Shown one piece after another: positions 16,663 through 25,723 of a DNA stretch of 64,000 bases. Source of the stretch: Devosia ureilytica. GTDB taxonomy: Bacteria; Pseudomonadota; Alphaproteobacteria; Rhizobiales; Devosiaceae. The stretch is taken from contig NZ_JAMZCU010000003.1 in NCBI RefSeq assembly GCF_024273195.1, forward strand, positions 186,001 to 250,000, read 5' to 3'. Each line of letters begins with the position of its first letter. The stretch's first letter is position 1. The position numbers and the translations under genes are program-made. The notes beneath the pieces are model-generated. The model did not search any database. It was given only the letters and a program-made list of their open reading frames with translations, and had not been told where the DNA came from.

Positions 16663-17556
16663 CTAGAGCGGCGCGCCTCCGAGGCCCAGTCGCGGCCAGT
16701 CGCCCATGCGGTTGCGGAACCAGGTGCGCTGGCGCTTGGCATATTGCTGGGTGGCGATGGTGGCGAGCGTGATCGCGTCTTCGCGGCTATGCACGCCGTC
16801 GAGCCAATCGGAAATCTCGCGCACGCCGATGGCCTTCATCGCGGGGAGCGCCGGGTCCAGGTTTTGCGCGCGGATTGCCTCGACCTCCGCGACGGCGCCA
16901 TTCTCGAACATCGCGGAAAACCGGCGCGCAATCCGCTCACGCAAGACGTCGCGGTCGGGCGAAAGTACCATGCGCTCAAGCGCCCAATTCTCCAGCAGAC
17001 CAGGCTGCTGGCTATCCTGAAAGCTCGACAGGGCCCGGCCGGTCGCACGCTTGACCGCAATGGCGCGGGTAACCCGCTGCGGATCGGCAACCTTGAGGCG
17101 CTGCGCTGTTGCGGGGTCCTCGGCCAGAAGCAGTGCCATGCGTTCCGGCTCGTCCAGCGCCTGAATCTCTTGTTGAACTTCAAAGGTCAACGCCGCTGAA
17201 ATCTCCGGCACATCGGCGAATCCATGTATCAGCGCATCGAAGTAAAGCCCTGTGCCACCAACAAAAATCAGTTCGCGTGACGGATCGAGGCTGGCGATGA
17301 GTGTCTCAACCGAGCGCACCCATTGCCCGGTGGAAAACCGCTCGCCTGCGGGCACAGCGCCATAGAGCCGGTGGTCGGCCAGCGCCTCATCCTCCGGGCT
17401 GGGGCGGGCCGTAACCACCCGCAGAGTGTCGTAAACCTGCATGGCATCGGCGTTGATGATGACCCCGCCACCGGAACGCGCCCGCTCAAGCGCCAGCGCC
17501 GACTTGCCGCTGGCAGTCGGACCCGCTATCAGCACAGCGCGCCTTTGGCTCGTCAC
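16663..17556 (-). CDS. miaA: tRNA dimethylallyltransferase
   Basis: A 297-residue enzyme that transfers dimethylallyl to N6 of A37 in tRNAs reading UNN codons. The P-loop is GPTASGKSALAL near the N-terminus; DAMQVYDTL and GGTGLYFDALIHG are the usual DMAPP/tRNA-binding segments, and the C-terminus contains the conserved QYAKRQRTWFRN. I place the start at the GTG at 17556, which has GGGAG 8 bases upstream and gives the normal family length; the 35 residues further upstream overlap serB and look random. It is divergent from serB, with only 27 bp between starts. Confidence 0.95.
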   Translation of the reverse strand: MTSQRRAVLIAGPTASGKSALALERARSGGGVIINADAMQVYDTLRVVTARPSPEDEALADHRLYGAVPAGERFSTGQWVRSVETLIASLDPSRELIFVGGTGLYFDALIHGFADVPEISAALTFEVQQEIQALDEPERMALLLAEDPATAQRLKVADPQRVTRAIAVKRATGRALSSFQDSQQPGLLENWALERMVLSPDRDVLRERIARRFSAMFENGAVAEVEAIRAQNLDPALPAMKAIGVREISDWLDGVHSREDAITLATIATQQYAKRQRTWFRNRMGDWPRLGLGGAPL

Positions 17557-17583
17557 CGAACTCTCCCGAAAGTAGCTGTCGCC

Positions 17584-18456
17584 ATGCCGGTTCTGTCCCT
17601 CATCACCAATCCTGCCGACCCCGAACTGGACGCGGCCCTTGCCCAAGCTGTGGTGGCCCAAACCGGGGGAGAACTCAACTGGCTAAACCACGGTATTGCC
17701 TGCGATATTATCGAGCCCAAGGCGCCGGATGCGGTGCAGGTGGCGCGTGACATTATCGGCAAAAGGGCCGTCGATGCCAATCTGGTGCCGACCGAGGGGC
17801 GCCGCAAGCAATTGCTGGTGGCCGACATGGACTCCACCATGATCGAACAGGAGTGCATCGACGAGCTTGCCGTAGCCCTCGATCTCAAACCCCAAGTGGC
17901 TGAAATCACCGACCGGGCGATGCGTGGCGAGCTCGATTTTGCCGAGGCGCTGGACACCCGCGTAGCCCTGCTCAAGGGGCTAAAGCGTTCTGTCATCGAA
18001 GAAATTCGCCGCGAGGCAATTACGTTGGCGCCAGGCGGGCGGGCGCTGGTGCAGACCATGAAGGCCTATGGCGCCTATACCTCCCTGGTGTCTGGCGGCT
18101 TTACCTTTTTTGCCGACTATTTTGCCCGGCGCATCGGCTTTGATGAAGCGATTGCCAATGTGCTCGAGTTCGATGGTGATGCCCTGACCGGGACGGTCAC
18201 CAAGCCCATCGTCGACAAGAACACCAAACGGGACCGGCTCCTGGCTTTGGCAAATGAACGCGGTCTGAACCCAATCCAGACCCTGGCCGTGGGTGACGGC
18301 GCCAATGACCTCGACATGATCGGCGTTGCCGGGTTTGGTGTGGCCCTCCATGCCAAGCCGGCCGTGGCCGCCGCCGCCGGCATTCGCATCGATCATGGCG
18401 ACCTGACCGCCCTGCTCTACCTTCAGGGGTACTACGACGACGAGTTCGTGCGCTGA
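17584..18456 (+). CDS. serB: Phosphoserine phosphatase
   Basis: This 290-residue HAD-superfamily enzyme catalyses the last step of serine synthesis. The DxDST motif is at residues 81-85 (D81 nucleophile, D83 acid/base), the second motif is SGG in LVSGGFTFFADYF, and the metal motif is GDGANDLDMI. The N-terminal 75 residues form the ACT-like extension found in many proteobacterial SerB proteins. The divergent arrangement with miaA is common in Hyphomicrobiales. The start chosen lies just after the miaA start; longer frames run through miaA on the other strand. Confidence 0.95.
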   Translation: MPVLSLITNPADPELDAALAQAVVAQTGGELNWLNHGIACDIIEPKAPDAVQVARDIIGKRAVDANLVPTEGRRKQLLVADMDSTMIEQECIDELAVALDLKPQVAEITDRAMRGELDFAEALDTRVALLKGLKRSVIEEIRREAITLAPGGRALVQTMKAYGAYTSLVSGGFTFFADYFARRIGFDEAIANVLEFDGDALTGTVTKPIVDKNTKRDRLLALANERGLNPIQTLAVGDGANDLDMIGVAGFGVALHAKPAVAAAAGIRIDHGDLTALLYLQGYYDDEFVR

Positions 18457-18483
18457 TCGGACACCCAAGCACCGAAAAGCAAA

Positions 18484-18511
18484 GGGCCGGCGCAGGTGAC
18501 TGCGCCGGCCC
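18484..18511. terminator. Bidirectional terminator between serB and hflC
   Basis: A perfect 11-bp stem GGGCCGGCGCA/TGCGCCGGCCC with loop GGTGAC. On the minus strand it is followed by TTTGCTTTT and on the plus strand by TTATGTTT, so it can serve both converging genes. Confidence 0.85.
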
Positions 18512-18533
18512 TTATGTTTGATCGCGACGCGCC

Positions 18534-19622
18534 TTACTGCGCTGGCGCAGCCGCGGGCTCTTCGACCACGGGCGGCGCTTCCGTGCCGACCGTAGGCTGG
18601 AGTTCCGAACCATCGTCCAGCGTCAGGCTGGGCGTAACGGACTCTTCAATGCCCAGGCCATCAAGAGCCGGCTCGCTCGGCGCCGAGGTGGCGGCAGCGG
18701 GTGCGGATTGCTGTGGCAGTGGCGTTGCGAAGCTCGTGCTGGCTGCCGGCAGTTCGCCATCCGAACCGAAGTAACGGAAGAAGGCGCTGTCTGGCGACAG
18801 GATCATCGTGGTTCCGCTCGTGCCAAGGGCAGTCCGGTAGGATTCCATCGAGCGGTAAAACTCGAAGAACTCTGCGTCCTGGCTATAGGCCGAGGCGAAG
18901 ATGCGGTTGCGATCAGCGTCGCCCGTACCACGGATGATTTCCGCGTCACGGGTGGCAGCCGCCACAATTTCCACGGCCTGACGTTCGGCAATGGCGCGCA
19001 GGCTCTGTGCCTGTTCCTGACCACGGGCACGCAGCAGCGCGGCTTCGGCCAGACGTTCGGCACGCATGCGCTCAAAAGTCCGCTCCGAGACTTCGCTGGC
19101 AAGGTCCGTGCGCAGAATACGCACATCGACGACCTCGATGCCCAGCTGGGCCATTTCCGGGCGGATGAGATCACGAGCCTCGGTCATCATCTGCGGGCGC
19201 TGCTCGGAAAGAGCGGCGTTGAATTCACGCAGACCATAGACCTGACGCAGGGCAGCGTCGAACCGCGTCGCAATACGGTCCTGTGCCACCGAAAGCTGGC
19301 CCAGAGCCCGCTGACGGAACAGCACGGGATCAACGATCTTGTAGGTGAGGAAGGCGTCCACTTCGTAGAACGCGCCGCCCGAGACCTGCACGGTCATGTC
19401 GGCAATGTCCTGGCGCAGCAGGCGATCCTCGATGATCTGCACGCTATCCACGATATCGGTCGGGATCTTGAAATAAAGACCCGGCTCGGCGCGGACATCG
19501 GTGATCTGGCCGAAACGCATGACAATGGCCTGCTCGCGCTCGTTGACCACATAGATCGACGAGAACAGGACATAAAGGGCCGCTACGATGACGGCGCCGA
19601 TGATGAAAAGACGATTGTTCAT
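18534..19622 (-). CDS. hflC: HflC, SPFH-domain modulator of FtsH protease
   Basis: A 362-residue inner-membrane protein with one N-terminal membrane anchor (about residues 4-26). The SPFH/band-7 domain starts at VNEREQAIVMRFGQITD, and a long helical region (SERTFERMRAERLAEAALLR) faces the periplasm. With HflK it forms the large cage around FtsH and limits its proteolysis of membrane proteins. About 70 C-terminal residues (Pro/Ala/Ser-rich) extend beyond typical HflC (about 330 aa). It follows hflK with only 3 bp between them. Confidence 0.95.
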   Translation of the reverse strand: MNNRLFIIGAVIVAALYVLFSSIYVVNEREQAIVMRFGQITDVRAEPGLYFKIPTDIVDSVQIIEDRLLRQDIADMTVQVSGGAFYEVDAFLTYKIVDPVLFRQRALGQLSVAQDRIATRFDAALRQVYGLREFNAALSEQRPQMMTEARDLIRPEMAQLGIEVVDVRILRTDLASEVSERTFERMRAERLAEAALLRARGQEQAQSLRAIAERQAVEIVAAATRDAEIIRGTGDADRNRIFASAYSQDAEFFEFYRSMESYRTALGTSGTTMILSPDSAFFRYFGSDGELPAASTSFATPLPQQSAPAAATSAPSEPALDGLGIEESVTPSLTLDDGSELQPTVGTEAPPVVEEPAAAPAQ

Positions 19623-19625
19623 GGT

Positions 19626-20720
19626 TTACTGCCCCGTGCTCGTGTTTGCGCGGGAGCGAAGCTCCGGCAGCGGCAGATAGGGCACGACGCCCGAGCCGCC
19701 GGCTCCGTTTTCCACCAGCACCTTTTCGGAGGCACCCAGAACCTGTTCCATGGTCTCAAGGAACAGACGCTTGCGGGTCACTTCGGGCGCATTGACGTAT
19801 TCAGCATACACGGCGTTGAAGCGCTCGGCCTCACCGGTTGCTTCCTGCACCACGCGGTTGGAATAGGCAGCCGCCTCTTCGCGCAAGGCTGCGGCCTGAC
19901 CGCGAGCATCACCCAGAAGGGTATTGGCGTAGGAGCGGGCTTCTTCCTGCAGGCGGTCTTCATCCTGCTCGGCACGCTGCACTTCATTGAAGGCATCGGC
20001 CACTTCCGCCGGCGGCGCCGCGTTCTCGATGGAGATCTGCTGGATGGAAACGCCCATTGCGTAGGAATCCAGGATGTCCTGAGTGATCTGCTGCACCTCG
20101 ATGGCAATGCCAGCGCGGTCATCACGGAAAATATCCTGAGCCGGACGACGGCCCACGACTTCGCGCATGGCGCTTTCCGCAGCGTTGCGAACCATTTCCT
20201 CGGGATCGCGGACATTGATCAGGTATTCGACCGGGTTGCCCACCGACCACAGCACTGCAAAGCGCACGTCGACGATGTTCTGGTCACCCGAAAGCATCAA
20301 CCCATCATCAGCATTGGAGCGCGAGCCGGAGCCCGAAGCCGTGCCGATGGAAGTCTGGTTCTGTGAAGTATTGACCTTCTCGACCGTCTCGATCGGCCAG
20401 AGGTGGAAATGCAGACCCGCTGTGGACAGCTCCTGCTTGGGCGCACCCAGGCGGAACTCGACGCCGACTTCCGCTTCGTTGACGGTGTAGATGGAGTTGA
20501 GCACCCAGAAGGCACCCAGGACCAATGCGCCGCCGACAATCAGCCAGCGACCGCCCGGCAAACCACCGCCGAGTTGAGCGCGACCTCTGTTCAGGATGTC
20601 TTCGAGATTGGGAGTGTTTCCGCCCGGACGGCGTGGACCGCCGCCGCCTCCACCCGGCGCCTGGCCCCACGGACCGCCATTATTGCGGCCGCCTCCGCCA
20701 CCATTGTTCTCCCAAGGCAT
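19626..20720 (-). CDS. hflK: HflK, SPFH-domain modulator of FtsH protease
   Basis: A 364-residue partner of HflC. It has a Gly/Asn-rich cytoplasmic N-terminus (MPWENNGGGGGRNNGG), one membrane helix near residues 57-75, and a band-7 domain starting at VNEAEVGVEFRLG. A coiled region rich in Glu/Arg/Ala (DEDRLQEEARSYANTLL) precedes the tail. The ATG at 20720 has AAGGAA upstream; the additional 21 residues of the open frame are not conserved and are rejected. It is the first gene of hflK-hflC, directly after folA on the same strand. Confidence 0.95.
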   Translation of the reverse strand: MPWENNGGGGGRNNGGPWGQAPGGGGGGPRRPGGNTPNLEDILNRGRAQLGGGLPGGRWLIVGGALVLGAFWVLNSIYTVNEAEVGVEFRLGAPKQELSTAGLHFHLWPIETVEKVNTSQNQTSIGTASGSGSRSNADDGLMLSGDQNIVDVRFAVLWSVGNPVEYLINVRDPEEMVRNAAESAMREVVGRRPAQDIFRDDRAGIAIEVQQITQDILDSYAMGVSIQQISIENAAPPAEVADAFNEVQRAEQDEDRLQEEARSYANTLLGDARGQAAALREEAAAYSNRVVQEATGEAERFNAVYAEYVNAPEVTRKRLFLETMEQVLGASEKVLVENGAGGSGVVPYLPLPELRSRANTSTGQ

Positions 20721-20783
20721 CGCATTCCTTTCGGTGTCTGAGAAAAATCGTTGATGCCATATATAGGCAAGGCGCGCGGCCAA

Positions 20784-21305
20784 TCAATGCGCGGAGGCGT
20801 GAACGCGCTCGTAAACCCTTATCTCGTAAGCGGCGTCATCCTTGTCCGAGCGCGGCACGTCCGGCGTGGCCACAACCCGCCATTGCGCCGGGTCAATAGT
20901 GGGAAACCGGACATCACCCTCGGGCGCCAGATCGACGTGGCTGATGTAGAGCCGGTCGGCCAGCGGCAGGGCCTGCGCGTATATGTCGCCACCGCCAATG
21001 ACCATGATTTCATCACCGAGACTGGCTTCGGCCAGCCGCCGCGCCGCCGCCAGTGCCTCGGGCAGATTGTGGCGCACCAGGACGCCCTCGGGCGCATAGT
21101 CATGCTGACGGGTCACCACGATATGCGGACGCCCAGCCAATGGCTTGGGAAAGGTCTCGAACTGCTTGCGCCCCATGACCATGGGCTTGGCCATGGTGGT
21201 TTGCTTGAACCAGGCAAAATCGGACGGAATGCGCCAGGGAATGGTCTGGCCGGCCCCAATGACATTGTTACGCGCGACTGCGGCGATGAGGGAAATGATG
21301 GTCAT
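20784..21305 (-). CDS. folA: Dihydrofolate reductase
   Basis: A 173-residue enzyme reducing dihydrofolate to tetrahydrofolate with NADPH. The N-terminus contains IAAVARNNVIG followed by IPWRIPSDFAWFKQTT (substrate loop with catalytic Asp in PSD). PMVMGRKQFETFPKPL is the NADPH-binding segment and EIMVIGGGDIYAQAL the conserved GG motif. Length is normal. It sits upstream of hflK on the same strand; thyA, which supplies dihydrofolate, is 2.5 kb further upstream with three unrelated genes between. Confidence 0.96.
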   Translation of the reverse strand: MTIISLIAAVARNNVIGAGQTIPWRIPSDFAWFKQTTMAKPMVMGRKQFETFPKPLAGRPHIVVTRQHDYAPEGVLVRHNLPEALAAARRLAEASLGDEIMVIGGGDIYAQALPLADRLYISHVDLAPEGDVRFPTIDPAQWRVVATPDVPRSDKDDAAYEIRVYERVHASAH

Positions 21306-21416
21306 GGGGAAGAATTAGCGGGAAAGGCGGAGGAAGGTAAGGGGAGGATTGGGCCATTCCAACGAGGCTGATGATGTTCGCCGCCTGGTGGCCGTGAACA
21401 TCGCCAAGTGAAGCCC

Positions 21417-21450
21417 CCTCAGGTCAGGCCCGAGGGTGAGGCCTGGTGGG
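21417..21450. repeat. Class 2 palindromic repeat (diverged)
   Basis: CCCTCAGGTCAGGCCCGAGG followed by GTGAGGCCTGGTGGG. It is a diverged copy of the CCCTCGGGTC..GCCCGAGGG element found at 22607, 23771, 35598 and 37293. It lies in the 257-bp gap between folA and the next gene; no other feature was seen in that gap. Confidence 0.6.
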
Positions 21451-21562
21451 GGTCGGACGAGCCGGGTTGCAGCGCGACGCTGCAGCGCCGCGATGCCCTG
21501 ACCATCAGCGTCACCATGCGGTCCGGCTGCTACGGCCCGTCGGGCGCGCGGCGAACGTCGAA

Positions 21563-21880
21563 TTAATTTCGGATGCGTCGCAGGAATGGCGCGTCGATAT
21601 TTTGCTTGAGTGTGGTCGACTTCTGACCGCTGCCCTGATTGGAGCACGCTGCTGTAGCGGCCACGTAGGTTTGCATGGCCTGAACGATGCACGGCGTCCT
21701 GATTTCGAGCGGCAGGGCACCGCATTTGGCGTTATCAAGAGTGTGCTGCAAAGCGGCCTTGGAAAAGCAATCCTGAGATGGCGAAACGTCGCCAATTGGC
21801 GCGGCCATGGAAGCCGTCGTGAGGGCAAAGCCCGCCAAAAAGCAAAGTCCCCTTAGAGATGTCCGTATGGTCTGGCTCAT
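21563..21880 (-). CDS. Small secreted protein, unknown
   Basis: A 105-residue protein with a Sec signal peptide (SLRGLCFLAGFALTTASMAA). The mature region contains four cysteines (DCFSKAAL, KCGALPL, PCIVQAMQ, ACSNQG), which suggests a disulfide-bonded periplasmic protein. The C-terminus is basic. GGAGGA lies 7 bases before the ATG at 21880. I do not recognise the family. It belongs to the block of accessory genes between folA and thyA. Confidence 0.7.
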   Translation of the reverse strand: MSQTIRTSLRGLCFLAGFALTTASMAAPIGDVSPSQDCFSKAALQHTLDNAKCGALPLEIRTPCIVQAMQTYVAATAACSNQGSGQKSTTLKQNIDAPFLRRIRN

Positions 21881-22043
21881 GACCGTGTCCTCCGCACCCT
21901 TGCCCAAGCTGGAGACACATTAGAACAACCTGCCTGAACCCAGCCTGAATGACTGCGATGTTCGCGCGGCATTTGGCGCGTGACGGGGCGCCGCAGAGCG
22001 GACACGCTGGCAGCGGCCAGAATGCGCCCTCCAAGGTCGGACC

Positions 22044-22586
22044 TTAGTCCTGACGCCCCAGCTTCCTCAGCGCCTCGCCATCCACGCGCACCTTGGTCCA
22101 TTCGTCCTGCATCACTCCACCCTGGCTCTTGTAGAAGTTGATGCTTGGCTCGTTCCAGTCGAGCACCCACCACTCGAACCGTCCCAGCTCTTCGGCAACG
22201 CAGCGCTGGGCCAGATGTACCAGTAGCGACTTGCCGATGCTTTTGCCGCGCATCGCCGGATTGACATAGAGATCTTCAAGCCAGATGCCGTGGCGGCCCT
22301 GGAAGGTGGAATAGGTGTAGAACCAGAGCGCAAAGCCGACGGGCTTGCCCGCCCATTCGGCAATCTCGCAGAACACCTTGGGATCGGCGCCGAACAGGTC
22401 GCGCGCAATATCGGCCTCGGTCGCCTGGGCCTCGTGCTCAAGTTTTTCGTAGATCGCCAGGGCACGAATGAACTCGACGATGGTGGTCGCGTCAGAAGCG
22501 ATGGCGGGGCGGATGGTGAGGGCTTGGGGCAAAGGCGGATTCCTGGCTGCGCTACCGACCTCAGGCATGATCGAGGACGGGTCCAA
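22044..22586 (-). CDS. GNAT family N-acetyltransferase (diamine acetyltransferase-like)
   Basis: A 180-residue acetyl-CoA-dependent transferase. The acetyl-CoA loop is in VNPAMRGKSIGKSLLVHLAQ (R-G-K-x-I-G-K), preceded by IWLEDLYV. WNEPSINFYKSQGG is the C-terminal motif seen in spermidine/spermine-acetyltransferase-like members, as is the ALAIYEKLEHE segment near the N-terminus. The substrate is unproven. The frame begins with TTG at 22586, which has GAGGTG at ideal spacing; the ATG at 22568 is the alternative and would shorten it by six residues. Confidence 0.88.
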   Translation of the reverse strand: MDPSSIMPEVGSAARNPPLPQALTIRPAIASDATTIVEFIRALAIYEKLEHEAQATEADIARDLFGADPKVFCEIAEWAGKPVGFALWFYTYSTFQGRHGIWLEDLYVNPAMRGKSIGKSLLVHLAQRCVAEELGRFEWWVLDWNEPSINFYKSQGGVMQDEWTKVRVDGEALRKLGRQD

Positions 22587-22606
22587 GCGATCACCTCGTT
22601 TATACC

Positions 22607-22642
22607 GGCCCTCGGGTCAAGCCCGAGGGCGGAACGGTGGGT
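22607..22642. repeat. Class 2 palindromic repeat
   Basis: CCCTCGGGTC and GCCCGAGGGC form an imperfect palindrome, followed by the conserved tail GGAACGGTGGGTGGG. It is located between the GNAT gene and the DUF4424 gene. Confidence 0.75.
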
Positions 22643-22671
22643 GGGAGGACATCAGTCCAACCCCTCACCCT

Positions 22672-23679
22672 TCACTCCAGCGCGTAGCGCTCGAGAATGA
22701 GGATTTCCAGCTCGTCCTGCGGCCAGAAGTCCTGCTTGACCATTTCGAAGGTGGTCGGGCCGATCTTGGTGACGCCCTCGCCGCAGAATGAGACCAGATT
22801 CTCGGTGCTGCCCTTGTCGATCACCAGCCGGAAATTTTCGATACCGCCGCCCGCCCAATTGCCGCCGGTGCTCAGGATGTAGGAAATCCAGCTTTCGGTG
22901 AACGGCGCGCCCCAGGGTTCATCTGGATTCGGCAGAGTCTTGCGCACGGCGGCAACGAAGGCGTCGTCGGTGCAATATTTGCGCCGGTATTCGGCGGCCG
23001 GATCGTAATCCTCATAGGGCTCGGAGAGGAAGGCCACGCCCACCGTTCCACCAACGCTGGGCTTGTAGCGATGCTCGACCACCACGCGTTCGCGCGCGGG
23101 GAAGGTCGCCTCCCAGGTGTAGGTCGCCCGATAGGTCCAGTTTGGCCAATGGTGGGTTTGCAGGCCCTCCCCGGCGTCATATTCGTCCGGCACGGCCAGG
23201 CCCAGGTGCAGCAGTTGAGCGGTGGTATCATCATCCAGCGCCTCGACAGCGTCGATGGCCTCCTGGCTGATCGGCACGATGGGAATGTCGAGCTTTTGCA
23301 AGATCTTGGTACGGTCAACGCCGGCCGCATAGGCATATTCGTGCAGCGTCGCCGCAATCGGCTCGCCGTTGAAGGTGGTCTCGAACTCGAACAGGTTGTC
23401 CGCGGGCCCCATCGGAAAAGCCACCGGCGACCAGTGATTGGGGACAATGTCCGGCATGGGAAAGGCCACCAGCAGGTCATGGTCGGTGTCGCTGTCATTG
23501 CGGAACCTATAGACGACGCGGATTTCATCTTTCGAGATGAACAACTCCTCGCGCTCCATGGCGATCTCGCCATGGGAGACGAACTCCAGCCCACCTGTGG
23601 TCAGCACCGCCGATGTATCATTGGCCATGGCGGGCGCCGCGAACGCGAGAAGACCACACGCAATTGCAGATAGACGCAT
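22672..23679 (-). CDS. DUF4424 domain periplasmic protein
   Basis: A 335-residue secreted protein. A signal peptide (MRLSAIACGLLAFAAPAMA) is followed by a beta-rich DUF4424 domain opening NDTSAVLTTGGLEFV and SKDEIRVVYRFRNDSD. Later segments include THHWPNWTYRATYTWEATFP and VEHRYKPSVGG. The family occurs mostly in Hyphomicrobiales and has no known function. GGGAG precedes the ATG. The open frame runs on upstream into thyA, but that part is antisense-like and rejected. It is flanked on both sides by class 2 repeats. Confidence 0.88.
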   Translation of the reverse strand: MRLSAIACGLLAFAAPAMANDTSAVLTTGGLEFVSHGEIAMEREELFISKDEIRVVYRFRNDSDTDHDLLVAFPMPDIVPNHWSPVAFPMGPADNLFEFETTFNGEPIAATLHEYAYAAGVDRTKILQKLDIPIVPISQEAIDAVEALDDDTTAQLLHLGLAVPDEYDAGEGLQTHHWPNWTYRATYTWEATFPARERVVVEHRYKPSVGGTVGVAFLSEPYEDYDPAAEYRRKYCTDDAFVAAVRKTLPNPDEPWGAPFTESWISYILSTGGNWAGGGIENFRLVIDKGSTENLVSFCGEGVTKIGPTTFEMVKQDFWPQDELEILILERYALE

Positions 23680-23770
23680 AGACCCTACTCCCTCTGGATC
23701 GCGCCTAGTTCTAGCTGGTTTTAGGGATGGGATGCGAGGGGGTAAACATGATTGCATCCCGGCAAAGACC

Positions 23771-23804
23771 GGCCCTCGGGTCGCGCCCGAGGGCGGCTCC
23801 GTGG
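23771..23804. repeat. Class 2 palindromic repeat
   Basis: GGCCCTCGGG then TCGC and GCCCGAGGGC, followed by GGCTCCGTGGC. It lies between the DUF4424 gene and thyA. Confidence 0.7.
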
Positions 23805-23843
23805 CTGTGGAGAGCGTAAATCCAAACCGACAGAAACCGGGCC

Positions 23844-24638
23844 CTACACCGCGATCGGAGCCTTGATACCGGGATGCGGGTCGTAGCCCTGGAACTCGAA
23901 ATCTTCGAACACGAAGTCTTCGATCCGCTTGCGGTCTGGGTTCATGATGAGCCGGGGCAGCGGGCGCGGTTCGCGCGAGAGTTGCAGGCGGGTCTGGTCG
24001 AAGTGGTTGGAATAGATATGGGCATCGCCCAGCGTGTGGACGAAATCGCCAACCTCGAGGTCGCAGACCTGCGCCACCATATGGGTCAGCAGCGCATAGG
24101 AAGCGATGTTGAACGGCACGCCGAGGAAGCCGTCGGCGGAGCGCTGGTAGAGCTGGCAGCTGAGCTTGCCGTTGGCGACATAGAACTGGAACAGCGCATG
24201 ACACGGCGGCAGCGCCATATTGTCGACTTCGGCAGGGTTCCAGGCCGAAACGATATGGCGGCGGCTGTCGGGCTTGGCCTTGATCTGGTCGATCACGCCC
24301 TGCAACTGGTCAATATGGCGGCCATCGGGCGCCGGCCAGGAGCGCCATTGCGAGCCATAGACGGGACCAAGATCGCCGTTTTCGTCGGCCCATTCGTCCC
24401 AGATGGTGACGCCCCGCTCCTGCAGCCAGCGCACATTGGTCTCGCCGCGGATAAACCAGAGCAGTTCATAGATGATCGATTTGAGATGCAGCTTCTTGGT
24501 GGTCACCAGCGGGAAGCCCTTCGAGAGATCGAAGCGCATCTGGTAACCGAACAGGCTACGCGTGCCGGTGCCGGTGCGATCCGACTTGTCGGTGCCGGTT
24601 TCGAGAATATCGGAGAGAAGTTTCAGGTAGGGCTGCAT
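23844..24638 (-). CDS. thyA: Thymidylate synthase
   Basis: A 264-residue enzyme converting dUMP to dTMP with methylene-tetrahydrofolate. The catalytic Cys146 is in [12 protein letters not shown], the phosphate-binding Arg pair in [12 protein letters not shown], and [17 protein letters not shown] is the dUMP-binding segment. Length is the same as E. coli ThyA. It is functionally linked to folA downstream. The protein ends GIKAPIAV, the canonical C-terminal loop. Confidence 0.97.
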   Translation of the reverse strand: MQPYLKLLSDILETGTDKSDRTGTGTRSLFGYQMRFDLSKGFPLVTTKKLHLKSIIYELLWFIRGETNVRWLQERGVTIWDEWADENGDLGPVYGSQWRSWPAPDGRHIDQLQGVIDQIKAKPDSRRHIVSAWNPAEVDNMALPPCHALFQFYVANGKLSCQLYQRSADGFLGVPFNIASYALLTHMVAQVCDLEVGDFVHTLGDAHIYSNHFDQTRLQLSREPRPLPRLIMNPDRKRIEDFVFEDFEFQGYDPHPGIKAPIAV

Positions 24639-24755
24639 GGCCCAAATCTAGCGCGATTCGGTGTCGGCGGCTCGGCGCGGATTGACCGTTTTCAACTGAC
24701 ACGTCTTGTAATGGCGTCTGCTAAGAAAGCAGCCGGCTGTACGCAGGAGGCGCCG

Positions 24756-25037
24756 ATGGGACGATCCAAGACCGATATTGACCACAACCTTCTGGGCTCG
24801 CCCATACCCAACAAGCTGTTCCGGCCCATCCAGCCCATGCCCGACTTCGTGCGGGATAGCCTGGCGGAGCGCGGCCTGCGCGAAAAATATGACGCGCGGC
24901 CCGACTACCAGCGCAACGACTACATGATGTGGATCAACAAGGCCAAGCGTGACGAGACCAAGCAGAAGCGGCTCACCCAGATGCTGGAGGAGCTTGAAGC
25001 GGGCGGGGTCTATATGCGGATGAAGTGGAACGGCTAG
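24756..25037 (+). CDS. YdeI/OmdA-type small protein
   Basis: A 93-residue cytoplasmic protein whose C-terminal half matches the OmdA/YdeI C-terminal pattern. It has MPDFVRDSLAERGLREKY, then RNDYMMWINKAKRDETKQKR, where family members read 'YLRWIEQAKKPETRARRI', then LTQMLEELEAG. The family was linked to bacteriocin protection, but the mechanism is unknown. AGGAGG lies 8 bases before the ATG. Its stop overlaps by 4 bp the end of the YkgJ-type gene on the other strand. Confidence 0.75.
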   Translation: MGRSKTDIDHNLLGSPIPNKLFRPIQPMPDFVRDSLAERGLREKYDARPDYQRNDYMMWINKAKRDETKQKRLTQMLEELEAGGVYMRMKWNG

Positions 25038-25585
25038 GCCAGATCCGTGTGCAGGACCACGCCATCCGGCTCCCAGGTGTGATCCTGATCGATATGGGCC
25101 AGCGACCAGGCGAAGATCTTGTGCATTTCACGCAAGTCGCGGGCCGCGACCGCCTCTTCGAGCAATTCGTTCATCCGCATCTTGGCGGGCAGATAGCCCG
25201 GCGGGCCAAGCCGCTCGAACTCGACGCCAATGCCCGCTTCCACCCAGCTGCCGACCATGCCGGCAAAATCCTCGGACACGAGGAATGCCGTAAGGTGGAG
25301 GACCAGGAGGGTGATCGTATCCTGCGAGAAATATTCGGAGCGGATGACGACGCCGCTGTGATTGGGATGCCATTCGGGACCCAGTTCAGGCAGGAAGAAC
25401 CAGCCGCAGAAAAAGCCCTGGCAGACCGCCGGGCGGGCCGCATAGACCCCGCAGCCCTGCCCTATGGTGCAATGAGGGCACAGGGTGTTCGCCGGCTTTT
25501 GCAGCACCTCCGTGCGAATGGGCGGGAAGGAACAGCAGGCCGTGCAGCCATCGCATGCCCTGCCGCTTATCGGCGTCAGCGCCAT
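25034..25585 (-). CDS. YkgJ-family cysteine cluster protein
   Basis: A 183-residue protein with the Fe/Zn-chelating cluster pattern: CDGCTACCSFPPI near residue 11, CPHCTIGQGCGVYAARPAVC around 36-55, then QGFFCGWF. Nine cysteines lie in the first 60 residues. The remainder is a helical domain without recognised motif. The family is thought to bind a metal; the function is not established. GAGGAGA precedes the ATG at 25585. It is divergent from the tmRNA gene. Confidence 0.85.
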   Translation of the reverse strand: MALTPISGRACDGCTACCSFPPIRTEVLQKPANTLCPHCTIGQGCGVYAARPAVCQGFFCGWFFLPELGPEWHPNHSGVVIRSEYFSQDTITLLVLHLTAFLVSEDFAGMVGSWVEAGIGVEFERLGPPGYLPAKMRMNELLEEAVAARDLREMHKIFAWSLAHIDQDHTWEPDGVVLHTDLA

Positions 25586-25688
25586 AATCGGTCTCCTCGT
25601 GTGGCGGCCAACCCTATCGCCCCCCGCTGGTCGAGCGAAGCGGAAAGAGGCTCGGGAGGTGTCCTGCCCTAAATTGATCGCAGCCGGT

Positions 25689-25717
25689 TTGCATCCGCCG
25701 ATCGGGTCACCTATATA
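25689..25717 (+). promoter_or_regulatory. ssrA promoter
   Basis: -35 TTGCAT (25689-25694), a 17-bp spacer and -10 TATATA (25712-25717). Predicted transcription start is at about 25723-25725, immediately before a GCCCGCAAGGGC hairpin and the acceptor part of the tmRNA. Confidence 0.75.
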
Positions 25718-25723
25718 GGGAAT

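Noticed and set aside
21315..21725. 136-aa open frame between folA and the small secreted protein
   Set aside because: Low-complexity Arg/Pro-rich translation, overlaps a palindromic repeat and the real secreted-protein gene in another frame.
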